Positions 42,346 to 51,229 of a stretch of DNA of 64,000 bases are shown in pieces (the first letter of the stretch is position 1; each line of letters opens with the position of its first letter). Under the pieces are notes generated by a model that saw only the letters and a program-made list of their open reading frames with translations, did no database searches and was not told the DNA's origin. This DNA is from Bacteroidota bacterium. Its GTDB lineage: Bacteria; Bacteroidota; Bacteroidia; B-17B0; Aurantibacillaceae. The position numbers were made by a program, and so were the translations under genes. The stretch is from contig JAJNDK010000002.1 in NCBI GenBank assembly GCA_021156365.1, forward strand, positions 434,001 to 498,000, in the 5' to 3' direction.

Positions 42346-44286
42346 TTAGCGTACAAGGCTGATGTTTCCTTTTTGATCTATTTCATCTCCATTGCTGAGT
42401 GTGGCTTTCAGGTAATACACAAAAATACCACTGTCCATTAGCTTCCCTTTATAGATCCCATCCCAGCAAAATTGCTGATCGCTTGTTTCAAAGACCTTTT
42501 CTCCCCAGCGGTCGTAAATAGCGAATTGCAGGCTTTCGATGCAATTGCCCATGATGCATTCGAGCTCATTCTCTCCGTCATTGTTCGGAGAGAAACCGGT
42601 CGGCACAAAAATATCCCCGCAGGTGATCTCCACGGTGATGTTCACCACATCCATAGCTATACAACCATTATTATCCGTTCCGCTTACAGAGTAGGTAACC
42701 GTTCCAATGCCCGTTGAAGTTGCAACAGGGTTTGAAATCGTAGTTGAAGAAAGCCCTGTCGCCGGTGTCCAGGTATATGTGTTCACGCTTCCTGTTGCAT
42801 TCAGCTGTGTGCTGCTTCCCGGAGACATGGTGACATCCGGCCCTGCATTAATGGAAGGGCTTACCACAATAATGCTTTTTACGATCGTATCGGAAGAAGC
42901 TCCGTTGGAAACGACCAGCTGCACGGTATGCGTTCCTGCTGATGAATAACAAATACCTGAAGGATTCTGGGCCGTACTTGAAGCTGTACCCGCTCCCGCA
43001 AAAGTCCAGGTCCATGAAGTAACAGCGCCGGAGCTCAGATCTGTAAAATTAATACAGCTTCCACTGCAGATAGTGGTATCGCTGCTTTGAAAATTTGCAT
43101 TCGCCGCACAGGGCACATTTGGAAAAGCCGGATTAAAATAACTCTGGATAAAAGCCGGTAAACCTAACAGGCACATATTACCCATTCCGCCCGGATCTAT
43201 GTTAATGGCATCGTCTACAAAATTACAGGCCGTTCCTGCGAGGTTCGGCGAGTTGATCACGCAGAGAAAAGGACTGTTCGCTTTGGATATATAGATCTTC
43301 CCATCCGGTCCCAATTGCAGCGCGCGGAAAATAGGAAGCGTCATGGAAACACCGAGCGATGTCATGGATGCCTGAATATTGGCTGCACTCAAATCAAACT
43401 GATCGACATAGCTATTCCCTCCGTTTATTCCTGTCTGATCATAATACGAAGCATACAGTTTTGTATTATCCGAAGAGAATTCTACACCATATGCTTTCTG
43501 GTGATTGTTCAACGAAAGAACAAGTGGATTGGAAACCACGCCTGTTGTTTTATCAAAATCGAAGAGATCTACAAAAGCTTTGCCCTGGTAACTTGCAGGA
43601 ATAGGATTGATTACGGTGTCGCGTATGCAGGCGATCTGTGTTCCATCCGTATTGAATTTCATTTGCCCGTGCACATCTTCCTGAACAGGCCCCACCGTGC
43701 TGATCACAGGAGGATTGATCCCGCTGGCAGTAACCAGGTAAGCAGCAAACACTTTTGAATTGAAGTCATGCATCATTACCCATATATCCGTCCCGTTGCA
43801 ATGAAATACGGCTGTCAGTTTCTCCGTCACATTATTTCTCAAAAAAGTATTCTTCGTAGTTACATCGCCGTTCCCACTGTTCAGGGTCATATCTACGATG
43901 GAATACCGGAAACCATTCGGGCCTCCTTCATCATCCAGTGTAAAAATATAATAAAGAGTGGAGCTGCCGGGTCCCGGAATGATCATTGCAGACTGTGTGG
44001 TGGAAATGTCACCGAATAATCCGGTACCATTCGGCATTACCGCATTATTCTTATCCCAAACAGTTAAGCCATCGGTATAGAAAAGTAAATTTCCCGAAGC
44101 ATCTGAGATGGATGCGCTGCCTTCCGCCGTGTTAATGACACTGTTGTTCAATACGACAGGGGCCCCGCTGTTAAAGTCAAGGCCTGCCAGTGTACCAAAG
44201 TGCCAGAAGTTTGCCTGCTTTTGCGAAAACACAGATCCCGTACACATAATTAAAAAAAGCGTGGTGCGAATGAATGATCGTATCAT
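42346..44286 (-). CDS. Secreted protein with PKD domain and gliding-motility-type (type B) sorting domain
   Basis: A 646-residue protein with signal peptide (about 1-21). Residues about 22-395 form a beta-propeller-like domain that begins KQANFWHFGTLAGLDFNSG and is nearly the same as that in the next gene upstream. A PKD module follows (SCINFTDLSSGAVTSWTWTFAGAG), then an Ig-like module (TWTPATGLSSTT), then a C-terminal type B domain: CGDIFVPTGFSPNNDGENE, AIYDRWGEKVFETSD, WDGIYKGKLMDSGIFVYYLKA, KGNISLVR. Type B domains need a PorP/SprF partner, and one is encoded next in the operon. Likely a surface adhesin or sensor. Confidence 0.9.
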   Translation of the reverse strand: MIRSFIRTTLFLIMCTGSVFSQKQANFWHFGTLAGLDFNSGAPVVLNNSVINTAEGSASISDASGNLLFYTDGLTVWDKNNAVMPNGTGLFGDISTTQSAMIIPGPGSSTLYYIFTLDDEGGPNGFRYSIVDMTLNSGNGDVTTKNTFLRNNVTEKLTAVFHCNGTDIWVMMHDFNSKVFAAYLVTASGINPPVISTVGPVQEDVHGQMKFNTDGTQIACIRDTVINPIPASYQGKAFVDLFDFDKTTGVVSNPLVLSLNNHQKAYGVEFSSDNTKLYASYYDQTGINGGNSYVDQFDLSAANIQASMTSLGVSMTLPIFRALQLGPDGKIYISKANSPFLCVINSPNLAGTACNFVDDAINIDPGGMGNMCLLGLPAFIQSYFNPAFPNVPCAANANFQSSDTTICSGSCINFTDLSSGAVTSWTWTFAGAGTASSTAQNPSGICYSSAGTHTVQLVVSNGASSDTIVKSIIVVSPSINAGPDVTMSPGSSTQLNATGSVNTYTWTPATGLSSTTISNPVATSTGIGTVTYSVSGTDNNGCIAMDVVNITVEITCGDIFVPTGFSPNNDGENELECIMGNCIESLQFAIYDRWGEKVFETSDQQFCWDGIYKGKLMDSGIFVYYLKATLSNGDEIDQKGNISLVR

Positions 44287-44292
44287 ATTGTT

Positions 44293-45762
44293 TTACTCTT
44301 TGCTGAATTTTGATCGCTGAAAAATTGAATGTCCTGATAGTTGTGCAATATAGATCCCGGAAGGACAATCGGGGATCGTTACTTTAATTTCATTATTGCC
44401 GGCTGATGTGATCTCTACATCCTCCTGACAGATCTTTCTGCCCAGCATATCGATCACAGCGAGTGTTACTCTTCCCTGACCTTCAAAATATCCGGAAATA
44501 GTCAACTGATCGTGATCGAAATAAACAAGTGCCGGAGAAGTATTCGCTTGCTCTGAAATGCCGGTTGCAGGACATGGTGGCACTGCAGGAAAAGCAGGAT
44601 GAAGATAACTTTGTATAAAACCAGGCAATCCCAACATACACATAGCGCCCATTCCACCCGGATCAAGATTAATAGCATTCCCCGCATAGTTACAGGAAGT
44701 GCCCGTTAAGTTGGGATCATTGATCACATTAAGAAAAGGTGATATGCTATTAGTAACATAGATCTTCCTGTCGGGGCCCAGCTGGAATCCGTATAAAGGA
44801 CCTCCCTCCGCATGTATGATTTCTTCCGATGCCTGGATATCAGATGCATTCATATCGAATTGCAACACCGCACTTGAATCGCCAAGGTCGTAAAAGCCTG
44901 CATACAATTTTGAATCATCCGGGGAAAATTCGATCCCATATGTTTTCTGATGATTGATATTTAATACCAGCGGAGAAGAAAGAACACCAGTGGCGGAATT
45001 AAAATCGAATATGTCCACATAACCCAGACCTGTGCCCGGAAGCGGTGTGAACGTAATAACCGTATCACGTGCGAGTGCAAGCTTTGATCCGGAAGTATTG
45101 AATTTCATTTGCCCGTGTACATCTGTGTGAACAGGTCCCACATTGCTTATTACTGGTGCACTGATCCCACTGTTCGTTACGAGGTAGGAATAAAATGCAT
45201 TGCTGTTCATCTCGTGTATGCTTACCCAAATGTCATGGCCATTACAATGATAAACCGCACTCATCTTTTCGCTGACATTGCTTTTCAGAAAAGTATTCTT
45301 CGTAGTTACATCCCCATTACCGGACTGCAGCGACATATCCACTACCGAGTAATTAAAATTTCCGCCACCTTCTGCAGGCAGCGTAAAAATATAATACAGG
45401 TCCGTGTTGCCCGGGTTCGGAACGATCAGTGCAGATTGTGTAGTGGACACATCACCCAACAAGCCAAAGCCATTGGGCATCTGTGCATTTGTTTTATTCC
45501 ATACCTGTACCCCGTCCGTATAAAAAAGCAGGTTGCCCGATGCATCCGAAATAGAAGAAGAGCCCTCAGTGGTATTGATCGCACTGTTCGTTAATGCAAC
45601 AGGACTGCCGCTATTAAAATCCAAACCGGCCAATGTACCAAACTGCCAGAAGTTAGCCTGCTTCTGTGAAAAAAGAAAAGAGCAGGCTAACAGCAATGGC
45701 AGTAACAGCAGCGTTCTTATGATACGCTTCGGGATCCGGGAGTATAAGATAAAAAAGACCAT
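44293..45762 (-). CDS. Secreted paralogue of the preceding protein, with type A sorting domain
   Basis: A 489-residue protein with signal peptide (about 12-33, LACSFLFSQ). Its main domain (about 34-405) matches the type B protein downstream almost segment by segment: KQANFWQFGTLAGLDFNSGSPVALTNSAINT, SDASGNLLFYTDG, GLLGDVSTTQSALIVP, GPVHTDVHGQMKFNTSG, LDPGGMGAMCMLGLPGFIQSY. The C-terminus is of another kind: a type A-like end (LTISGYFEGQGRVTLAVIDMLGRKI, ending QRSKFSKE). So two copies of one domain carry different sorting signals. The gene lies 6 bp upstream of its paralogue and 2 bp after the next. Confidence 0.88.
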   Translation of the reverse strand: MVFFILYSRIPKRIIRTLLLLPLLLACSFLFSQKQANFWQFGTLAGLDFNSGSPVALTNSAINTTEGSSSISDASGNLLFYTDGVQVWNKTNAQMPNGFGLLGDVSTTQSALIVPNPGNTDLYYIFTLPAEGGGNFNYSVVDMSLQSGNGDVTTKNTFLKSNVSEKMSAVYHCNGHDIWVSIHEMNSNAFYSYLVTNSGISAPVISNVGPVHTDVHGQMKFNTSGSKLALARDTVITFTPLPGTGLGYVDIFDFNSATGVLSSPLVLNINHQKTYGIEFSPDDSKLYAGFYDLGDSSAVLQFDMNASDIQASEEIIHAEGGPLYGFQLGPDRKIYVTNSISPFLNVINDPNLTGTSCNYAGNAINLDPGGMGAMCMLGLPGFIQSYLHPAFPAVPPCPATGISEQANTSPALVYFDHDQLTISGYFEGQGRVTLAVIDMLGRKICQEDVEITSAGNNEIKVTIPDCPSGIYIAQLSGHSIFQRSKFSKE

Positions 45763-45764
45763 AG

Positions 45765-46793
45765 TTATTCTTTAGTGAATTTTGATTGATATACCGTTCC
45801 ATTTCCTGCGATCTTTACCACGTAAACACCGGCAGCGCATTCAGTTGTTTGCACGGTGAATTTGTTTTTTCCTTTTGCAGCTATGGTAACGGAACTCTGT
45901 GTTATTTTTCTTCCCAGCATGTCCATGATGCTTACTTCATAATTCCCGGGTTTTGAAAAATCACCCGAAACATGCAGGCTGTTAAGATCCTTTTCAAAAT
46001 ACACCTGCATAGCTGTAACCGCATTGTTTTCTTTAATGCCGGCAGGAGAAACGGGTGTCCAGAGATAGCGTTGTCCCGTTGCAGGTTTGATGCTGATGTC
46101 GGTTGTGTTCACCGTTTTGGATGCAACAGGATTGGTGCCCGAATCGCTGAGTGAATAATAATCGCCAAAGGTTCTGCCGGCAAGACCGATCGATGCCGTC
46201 GGGAGTGGTCCCAATGCGATCGGTCCTTCGAAGTAAATAAATTCAATAACGTTCGTTGTTTCGTGCAGCACCAACTGGAAAGAGACCTGGTTTGTTCCCG
46301 TTGAAGCTCTCCAGGATACTTTATCCCATTCGATGGTCAGGATCTGGTTGGGAGATACGCCTGTGGTAAGGTAACTCGCGTTCCCGCCAAGGTTGGCCAT
46401 CGCTAATTCCTCCCACAGCGGAGCAATAAAAGGGCGCATGGTATTCATACCCGGTGTCATCGCGCTCGAATCTTTAAAATCATTCGGGATCACCGCATCG
46501 CAGCAGGCGCTTCCATAACCTGTAGGGAACGCTTCATTGCCTAAATGAATGTAGCCGTTTTCCGACATTTGAAATTCGGTATAGGTGGAATCATCAAACT
46601 CAAAACTGAAACCGATCGGTAAGGCTGATGTTAAGGTCATATCGGAACCCGCCGAAAGATCGGGGATAGCCGTTCCCCCGGAAAGTGGTGTATACGTCAC
46701 ATTGTCGGGTGTCATTGTGTAATCGAGCTGAGCCATAAGCTTTCCGCCTGATAAAGCTCCGGCGAGTAAACAAACAAAGTAGATTTTTTTCAT
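45765..46793 (-). CDS. Secreted protein with type A sorting domain
   Basis: A 342-residue protein with signal peptide (about 1-21, GKLMAQ). Residues about 22-250 make a beta domain with YTPLSGGTAIPDLSAGSDMTLTSALPIGFSFEFDDSTYTEFQMSENGYIHLG, SYLTTGVSPNQILTIEWDKVSW and SIGLAGRTFGDYYS. The C-terminal 80 residues are type A-like (LHVSGDFSKPGNYEVSIMDMLGRK, ending YQSKFTKE). It is a paralogue of the 446-residue protein encoded 12 bp upstream, but lacks that protein's extra module. Likely a surface protein of the same system. Confidence 0.88.
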   Translation of the reverse strand: MKKIYFVCLLAGALSGGKLMAQLDYTMTPDNVTYTPLSGGTAIPDLSAGSDMTLTSALPIGFSFEFDDSTYTEFQMSENGYIHLGNEAFPTGYGSACCDAVIPNDFKDSSAMTPGMNTMRPFIAPLWEELAMANLGGNASYLTTGVSPNQILTIEWDKVSWRASTGTNQVSFQLVLHETTNVIEFIYFEGPIALGPLPTASIGLAGRTFGDYYSLSDSGTNPVASKTVNTTDISIKPATGQRYLWTPVSPAGIKENNAVTAMQVYFEKDLNSLHVSGDFSKPGNYEVSIMDMLGRKITQSSVTIAAKGKNKFTVQTTECAAGVYVVKIAGNGTVYQSKFTKE

Positions 46794-46805
46794 ATTTCTG
46801 CTATT

Positions 46806-48146
46806 TTAATAATTAATGAATTTAGACTGCACAGTACCTTTTGCTCCCGAGATCCTTGTGACATATATACCTGCCGGTAAGCCGGGCAATAGTATGGGGA
46901 GCACCCTTCTTTCTTTCGAATTTACAAATAAATTTTCGTGGTAGATCATTCTTCCCAAAGGATCGCTTATGTCCACATCATATATGCCCGCATCCCTGAA
47001 ATTAAAGCCCAGGTTCAATTGTCCCGAATGCGTATCATAATATACCTCGGGCGGTTCATTTTCTTCTTCCCGAAGAGGAAGTGAAATAATATCAGAGCCG
47101 GAAGATGTTCCGTTAAAATCCGTTTGCCGGAGGCGGTAATACAATGTGTTGAATTCGCCCGGGAGCAATGCGTCTGTGTAGGTATAAGTAATTGTTTTAC
47201 TACTGCTCCCTGCACCATCTACTTTTCCTATCGGTTCAAAATAAACAGCATCCGTACTGCGGTCTATTGTAAAATAATCATTGTTTGCTTCCATGGCAGT
47301 TTCCCAGGTGAGCAGGTTTTTATCACCCAGGTTTTCTCCTTTGAAAGAGAGCAATTGCACCGGTAAAACAACACCAAAATTCCACCGGAATTGTGCCCCG
47401 TTCGCAGGTTTTGCGGCCACATCTGATTCTACGGTTTTGGAAGGAGCAGCGCCGGCGGCATTGGTGGAATAATAATCACCTGCCGTGAAACCGGTAAGCC
47501 CTATCCTTGCATGTTGTGTAGGGGTAGCGCCTAATGCTTCGGGTTCCTGCCGGTAAATAAAATCGATCTGTCCTGCCGGCGATTCATACAGCTTTACCTG
47601 GAAAGAGATCGTAGATGTATTTGCCTGATTCACATTGTTGTATTTCCAGTCGATAAGCAGCCATTCTACCGTAAGCACCCGGTTACCCACAGCACCCGTG
47701 GTGAGATAGCTGACTTTGGATCCGGCCACGTTCATACCGAGGTCGTCCCAGAGCGGGCAAATAGTGGGATGGATAACTGAAGCTCCCAGTCCGCCACCCG
47801 CGCCTGACGAAGGTTGTACCTGGTAGCTCGGACCGAAACCGTCGCAGCCCGATCCACAGTTATCGCTGCAGGCCGGAACACCATTTCCTAAAAAAATACG
47901 ACCGTTTTCCGTTACCTGGAACTGGGTATAATTATGAGCGTCATATACAAACGTAAACCCGATCGACAGCGCTCCCGAAGTCAATCCATCGCTGCAACCG
48001 TTGTTGAAATTAGGGACAGTTGTTCCACCCACAAGGGCCGTATAGCCAGGTGTCGTAACCGTAAGGCCATACATCAGGATCGCAAATGCCGGACTGCCTG
48101 AAAAAACAGCCGCTGTAAGCAAACAAAAAGAAAAGATCCTTTTCAT
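46806..48146 (-). CDS. Secreted protein with type A sorting domain, first gene of the secretion operon
   Basis: A 446-residue protein with signal peptide (about 1-21, GSPAFA). The main domain (about 25-255; YTALVGGTTVPNFNNGCSDGLTSGALSIGFTFVYDAHNYTQFQVTENGRIFLG, SYLTTGAVGNRVLTVEWLLIDW) matches the 342-residue paralogue. Between it and the C-terminus is an extra beta module (about 260-365; VLPVQLLSFKGENLGDKNLLTWETAMEANNDYFTIDRSTD), common before T9SS signals. The last 80 residues (LNLGFNFRDAGIYDVDISDPLGRM, ending VQSKFINY) are type A-like. It heads the six-gene reverse-strand unit, with a promoter match 61-92 bp upstream. Confidence 0.88.
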   Translation of the reverse strand: MKRIFSFCLLTAAVFSGSPAFAILMYGLTVTTPGYTALVGGTTVPNFNNGCSDGLTSGALSIGFTFVYDAHNYTQFQVTENGRIFLGNGVPACSDNCGSGCDGFGPSYQVQPSSGAGGGLGASVIHPTICPLWDDLGMNVAGSKVSYLTTGAVGNRVLTVEWLLIDWKYNNVNQANTSTISFQVKLYESPAGQIDFIYRQEPEALGATPTQHARIGLTGFTAGDYYSTNAAGAAPSKTVESDVAAKPANGAQFRWNFGVVLPVQLLSFKGENLGDKNLLTWETAMEANNDYFTIDRSTDAVYFEPIGKVDGAGSSSKTITYTYTDALLPGEFNTLYYRLRQTDFNGTSSGSDIISLPLREEENEPPEVYYDTHSGQLNLGFNFRDAGIYDVDISDPLGRMIYHENLFVNSKERRVLPILLPGLPAGIYVTRISGAKGTVQSKFINY

Positions 48147-48206
48147 GACAAATGTTTATACTTCCTCCCGGTTATAGAATATCTTCTCTGTACTTTATTA
48201 TATGTT

Positions 48207-48238
48207 TAAAGTTAGCCTCTTTGCCTTGCCGGGGCAAA
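48207..48238 (-). promoter_or_regulatory. Promoter of the T9SS substrate/PorP operon
   Basis: On the reverse strand TTTG (48238-48235) and TAACTTTA (48214-48207) are 20 bp apart, one base from the Bacteroidota consensus. The start codon of the first gene is at 48146. The upstream box overlaps a short inverted repeat (TTGCC-GG-GGCAA, 48226-48237), which could be an operator. Confidence 0.55.
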
Positions 48239-48364
48239 CATGCATTTACCAAAATCCATAAGTCAGAAATCAGTATTTTATGCTAATGTGAAGTATTCGT
48301 TCCTTTATTTACAGGATAAACTCTATATTTATATCTCTGAAATCCAGAAGTCAGATTCCTAAGC

Positions 48365-49876
48365 ATGGAAAAACTCTTCCAATTGGTGAAGTCCCTGAAT
48401 GGGATGGAAAAACGATATTTCAAGCTGGCTGTTTCCGTACACAAGGAAACGGATCAGAAGAATTATATGAAGCTGTTCAATGCCATTGAAGAACAGGAAA
48501 TATATGATGAAGCGCTGTTGCTGAAGAAATTCAAAGGCGATCCCATTGCAAAGCGTTTTGATATGAGCAAGAATTATCTCTACCGTCTTTTGCTCAATAC
48601 ACTTCAGAACTACCACCGCAACTCGTCTGTAGAACAACAGCTATTGAACATGCTGAGCAGGGCTGCCATCCTCTACAACAAAATGCTTTACAAGTCCTGC
48701 CTGGAGATACTGCAGAAAGCGCGGCAATTAGCCAAACAACACGAATATTACGAGATCCTGCTGAAGATCGTCCAGATGATCCTGCGGGTGGCCATGGAAG
48801 AAAAAAAAGATGTTCCTTTTGTGGACCAGTTCCAGCAGGAATATTCGTATGCCCTGGAAAGTATACAGAAGGTGAATGCGTATCGCAGGCTGTATCACCG
48901 CCTCTATACTTTTTTCAGTAAAAAAGGGAATGACCTGCGTGTGCAGGGAATCCGGAAGGAGTACAATCAGTTCTTAAAACATCCGTTGCTGAAAAAAAAA
49001 CCGGAAGGTTATGAAGAGCAGATCTATTATTACCTGACCTACGGGCTTTGCTATTTCTGCTTGCGTGATGTGGAAAAAAGCTACAGTTACACCCAGAGCT
49101 GCCTGACATTGATCCGGACACATCCCGAACGGATCGAAGAAGACCCGGATGCATACATTACTGTACTGAACAGCGTGATCTTTTATGGCAGTGTGCTTTG
49201 CAAGATCAAAGAAGCCGAACATGCTTTTAAGCTGTTGCGGAAAGTATTGCTGCCTCTACCTTCGCGGCAGCATAAAATATTTGTGGCGTATGATAATATG
49301 ATGGCGCTGTATCTCACGGCAGGCCTGTTCCGCGAAGGACTGGTGTATGCCGACATGGCCAGAGAGCAGTTGCAGCTATTCGAGAACCGGCTTTTTGCCT
49401 CTAACAAAGTTTCGTTGTATCACGACATGTTCTATATCTATTTTGGTTGCCGGAAATACGAACAAGCTCTTGAATGGCTGAACAAGCTGTTGAACGAAAC
49501 CACATTGGGTGTACGGGAAGACATCCAGGTAACCGCCCGTCTCACCAACCTGATCCTTCATTACGAATTGGGGAATTATGATCTGCTACCCTACCTGCTC
49601 CGAAGAACCTACAGTTTTATGCTGAAACGGAAGCGCCTGCATAAGCTCGAAAAAATAGTGCTGCAGTTCCTCGGCAAGCTGCTGCACAGCAACCCGCATG
49701 TAAAAAAAGAGATCAATGCCCTGTTCACGGAAATAAAGAATGCCCTTGAAAAACTAATGCGCGATCCGGATGAGGCCATGGTGCTGACCGAATATTTCGA
49801 TTACATCAGCTGGCTCGAAAGCAAGATCTCCGGGCGTTTGTTTGAGAAGATCGTAAGAGAAAAAGCGGACAGGTAA
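48365..49876 (+). CDS. Conserved helical (TPR-like) protein of unknown function
   Basis: A 503-residue cytosolic, mostly helical protein with no signal peptide. It starts MEKLFQLVKSLNGMEKRYFKL and shows irregular TPR-like pairs (YNKMLYKSCLEILQKARQLAKQHEYYEILLKI, GLFREGLVYADMAREQLQLF, CRKYEQALEWLNKLLNE). Similar proteins are common in Bacteroidota, often in several copies; no function is known to me. It is divergent from the T9SS substrate operon across 218 bp, so it could share regulation with it. The STAS-like gene follows after 64 bp. Confidence 0.8.
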   Translation: MEKLFQLVKSLNGMEKRYFKLAVSVHKETDQKNYMKLFNAIEEQEIYDEALLLKKFKGDPIAKRFDMSKNYLYRLLLNTLQNYHRNSSVEQQLLNMLSRAAILYNKMLYKSCLEILQKARQLAKQHEYYEILLKIVQMILRVAMEEKKDVPFVDQFQQEYSYALESIQKVNAYRRLYHRLYTFFSKKGNDLRVQGIRKEYNQFLKHPLLKKKPEGYEEQIYYYLTYGLCYFCLRDVEKSYSYTQSCLTLIRTHPERIEEDPDAYITVLNSVIFYGSVLCKIKEAEHAFKLLRKVLLPLPSRQHKIFVAYDNMMALYLTAGLFREGLVYADMAREQLQLFENRLFASNKVSLYHDMFYIYFGCRKYEQALEWLNKLLNETTLGVREDIQVTARLTNLILHYELGNYDLLPYLLRRTYSFMLKRKRLHKLEKIVLQFLGKLLHSNPHVKKEINALFTEIKNALEKLMRDPDEAMVLTEYFDYISWLESKISGRLFEKIVREKADR

Positions 49877-49940
49877 TGCAGGCATCACATTTTAAAGATT
49901 TGTCGGAAAACAATATCTTTATATCCTTAAAAAGATCCGA

Positions 49941-50330
49941 ATGAATACAGCTGACAAGGTATATACTATCTATTTTGAAGAGACCATGAACATAGTTGTG
50001 ATGGAATGGGCGGGCTATGCTACCAGTGAGCAATTCCGCGAGGGAACAGAACTCATGCTCCGTACGCTTGTTCAGCATACTTGTTCGAAAGTACTCGCCG
50101 ATATCCGCGACATGGCCATTATCGGTATGGAAGATCAGAAATGGCTCGAAACCGATTTTTTACCCCGTGCTACCGCAGCAGGATTTAAAGCGATCGCCAT
50201 CATCACCCCGAATGCGTATTTCAATAAAGTAGCAGTTGAAAGCGTTTCCTATAAAGTGGACAAGGAAAAACTGACCATCACTTTTTTTGATAATCAACGC
50301 GGCGCACGGGAATTTTTGCAATCGCTCTAA
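49941..50330 (+). CDS. STAS/SpoIIAA-like protein
   Basis: A 129-residue cytosolic protein. The strand-helix order fits a SpoIIAA-like fold: VYTIYFEETMNIVVMEWAGYATSEQFREGTELMLRTLVQHTCSKVLADIRDMAIIGMEDQKWLETDFLPRA (read across residues 7-78), then FKAIAIITP and LTITFFDNQRGAREFL. The usual phosphorylated serine of anti-anti-sigma factors is not evident; related Bacteroidota proteins seem to have lost it. Whether it is a partner of the SpoIIE phosphatase encoded at 17124-19271 is unknown. Confidence 0.7.
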   Translation: MNTADKVYTIYFEETMNIVVMEWAGYATSEQFREGTELMLRTLVQHTCSKVLADIRDMAIIGMEDQKWLETDFLPRATAAGFKAIAIITPNAYFNKVAVESVSYKVDKEKLTITFFDNQRGAREFLQSL

Positions 50331-50374
50331 GTGATATCACATTAAAATCCATATTCATCCTGCTTATTTCGTGC

Positions 50375-50389
50375 TCCCCAAAGCGGGGA
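50375..50389 (+). repeat. Short C/G stem-loop
   Basis: TCCCC-AAAGC-GGGGA forms a 5-bp stem between the STAS-like and iron-permease-like genes. It resembles the second stem at 14486-14497. No T-run follows, so it is not a normal terminator. Confidence 0.35.
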
Positions 50390-50457
50390 AATAATTCCCA
50401 CACACGCAAGGATACCTGTGAAAACAGGCGGTATCAAATTTGAATTTTAGTGTAAGT

Positions 50458-50919
50458 ATGACTAAAATGAATAACGGAAGTTTTTTCGAGCGCTTTGCAA
50501 CAAAAGCAGCGAAGGCGGCAGGCAGTACACTTGCCTTCACCATTGCCTTAGCAATTGTAATTGTATGGGCGACCACGGGACCGATGTTTGGTTTCTCCGA
50601 AACATGGCAGCTCGTGATCAATACGGGCACTACTATTATCACTTTTTTAATGGTGTTCCTGATCCAGAAAGCCCAAAACAAAGATTCGCTCGCCATTCAG
50701 CTAAAACTGAACGAGCTGGTAGCCGCACATGAATTTGCCAGTAATCGCCTGATAAGTGCGGAAGAGATGACAGAAGATGAGCTGCGTGTGATCCGTAAGT
50801 ATTATTCCAGGCTGAGTGAAATGGCCAAACAGGACAAAGACATCCACCAGTCGCATTCACTGGATGAAGCCGAAAAGGATGCACAGTATAAAAAAACGAT
50901 CGATAAAAAACGAGGCTAA
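50458..50919 (+). CDS. Low-affinity iron permease family membrane protein
   Basis: About 153 residues from ATG at 50458 (MTKMNNGSFFERFATKAAKAAGS); other in-frame ATGs are at 50440 and 50467. Two membrane helices are seen, STLAFTIALAIVIVWATTGP and WQLVINTGTTIITFLMVFLIQ, followed by QNKDSLAIQLKLNELVAA and a charged helical tail. This is the conserved pattern of the iron_permease (Fet4-like, PF04120) family. Despite the name, transport by such short bacterial members is not established. Confidence 0.87.
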   Translation: MTKMNNGSFFERFATKAAKAAGSTLAFTIALAIVIVWATTGPMFGFSETWQLVINTGTTIITFLMVFLIQKAQNKDSLAIQLKLNELVAAHEFASNRLISAEEMTEDELRVIRKYYSRLSEMAKQDKDIHQSHSLDEAEKDAQYKKTIDKKRG

Positions 50920-51229
50920 ACAAAGTACAGCTGTATCTATAGTTTACTTTGGATCACAAAAAATTTACACTGCATCCGTATTTCGTCAACTTACCTAATC
51001 ATTAGAATACTTTCCGTCATTTTTATTAATGTTAGATTAATCTGCATTTAATCGTCCCGCAATCTTCGTTCACTAATTTAGCACCACTAAAATTGTTTGT
51101 CCCGGCTACCCGGATAAGGCAATTATAGAGGAGTGACCACCCTACAGAACTATTTGATTCCTTTCATTGTGTTCAGAACCACTTCATCTGCAAACAGCAG
51201 AAATTTTTTTAAACAAAAAATTAGTGGTC
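50920..51229. other. Non-coding gap upstream of the giant type B protein
   Basis: About 310 bp of AT-rich DNA. A weak promoter-like box TAATTTAG lies at 51074-51081, without a good TTTG partner. The leader holds a doubled CCCGG (51101-51112). No gene or RNA is recognised. Confidence 0.4.
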
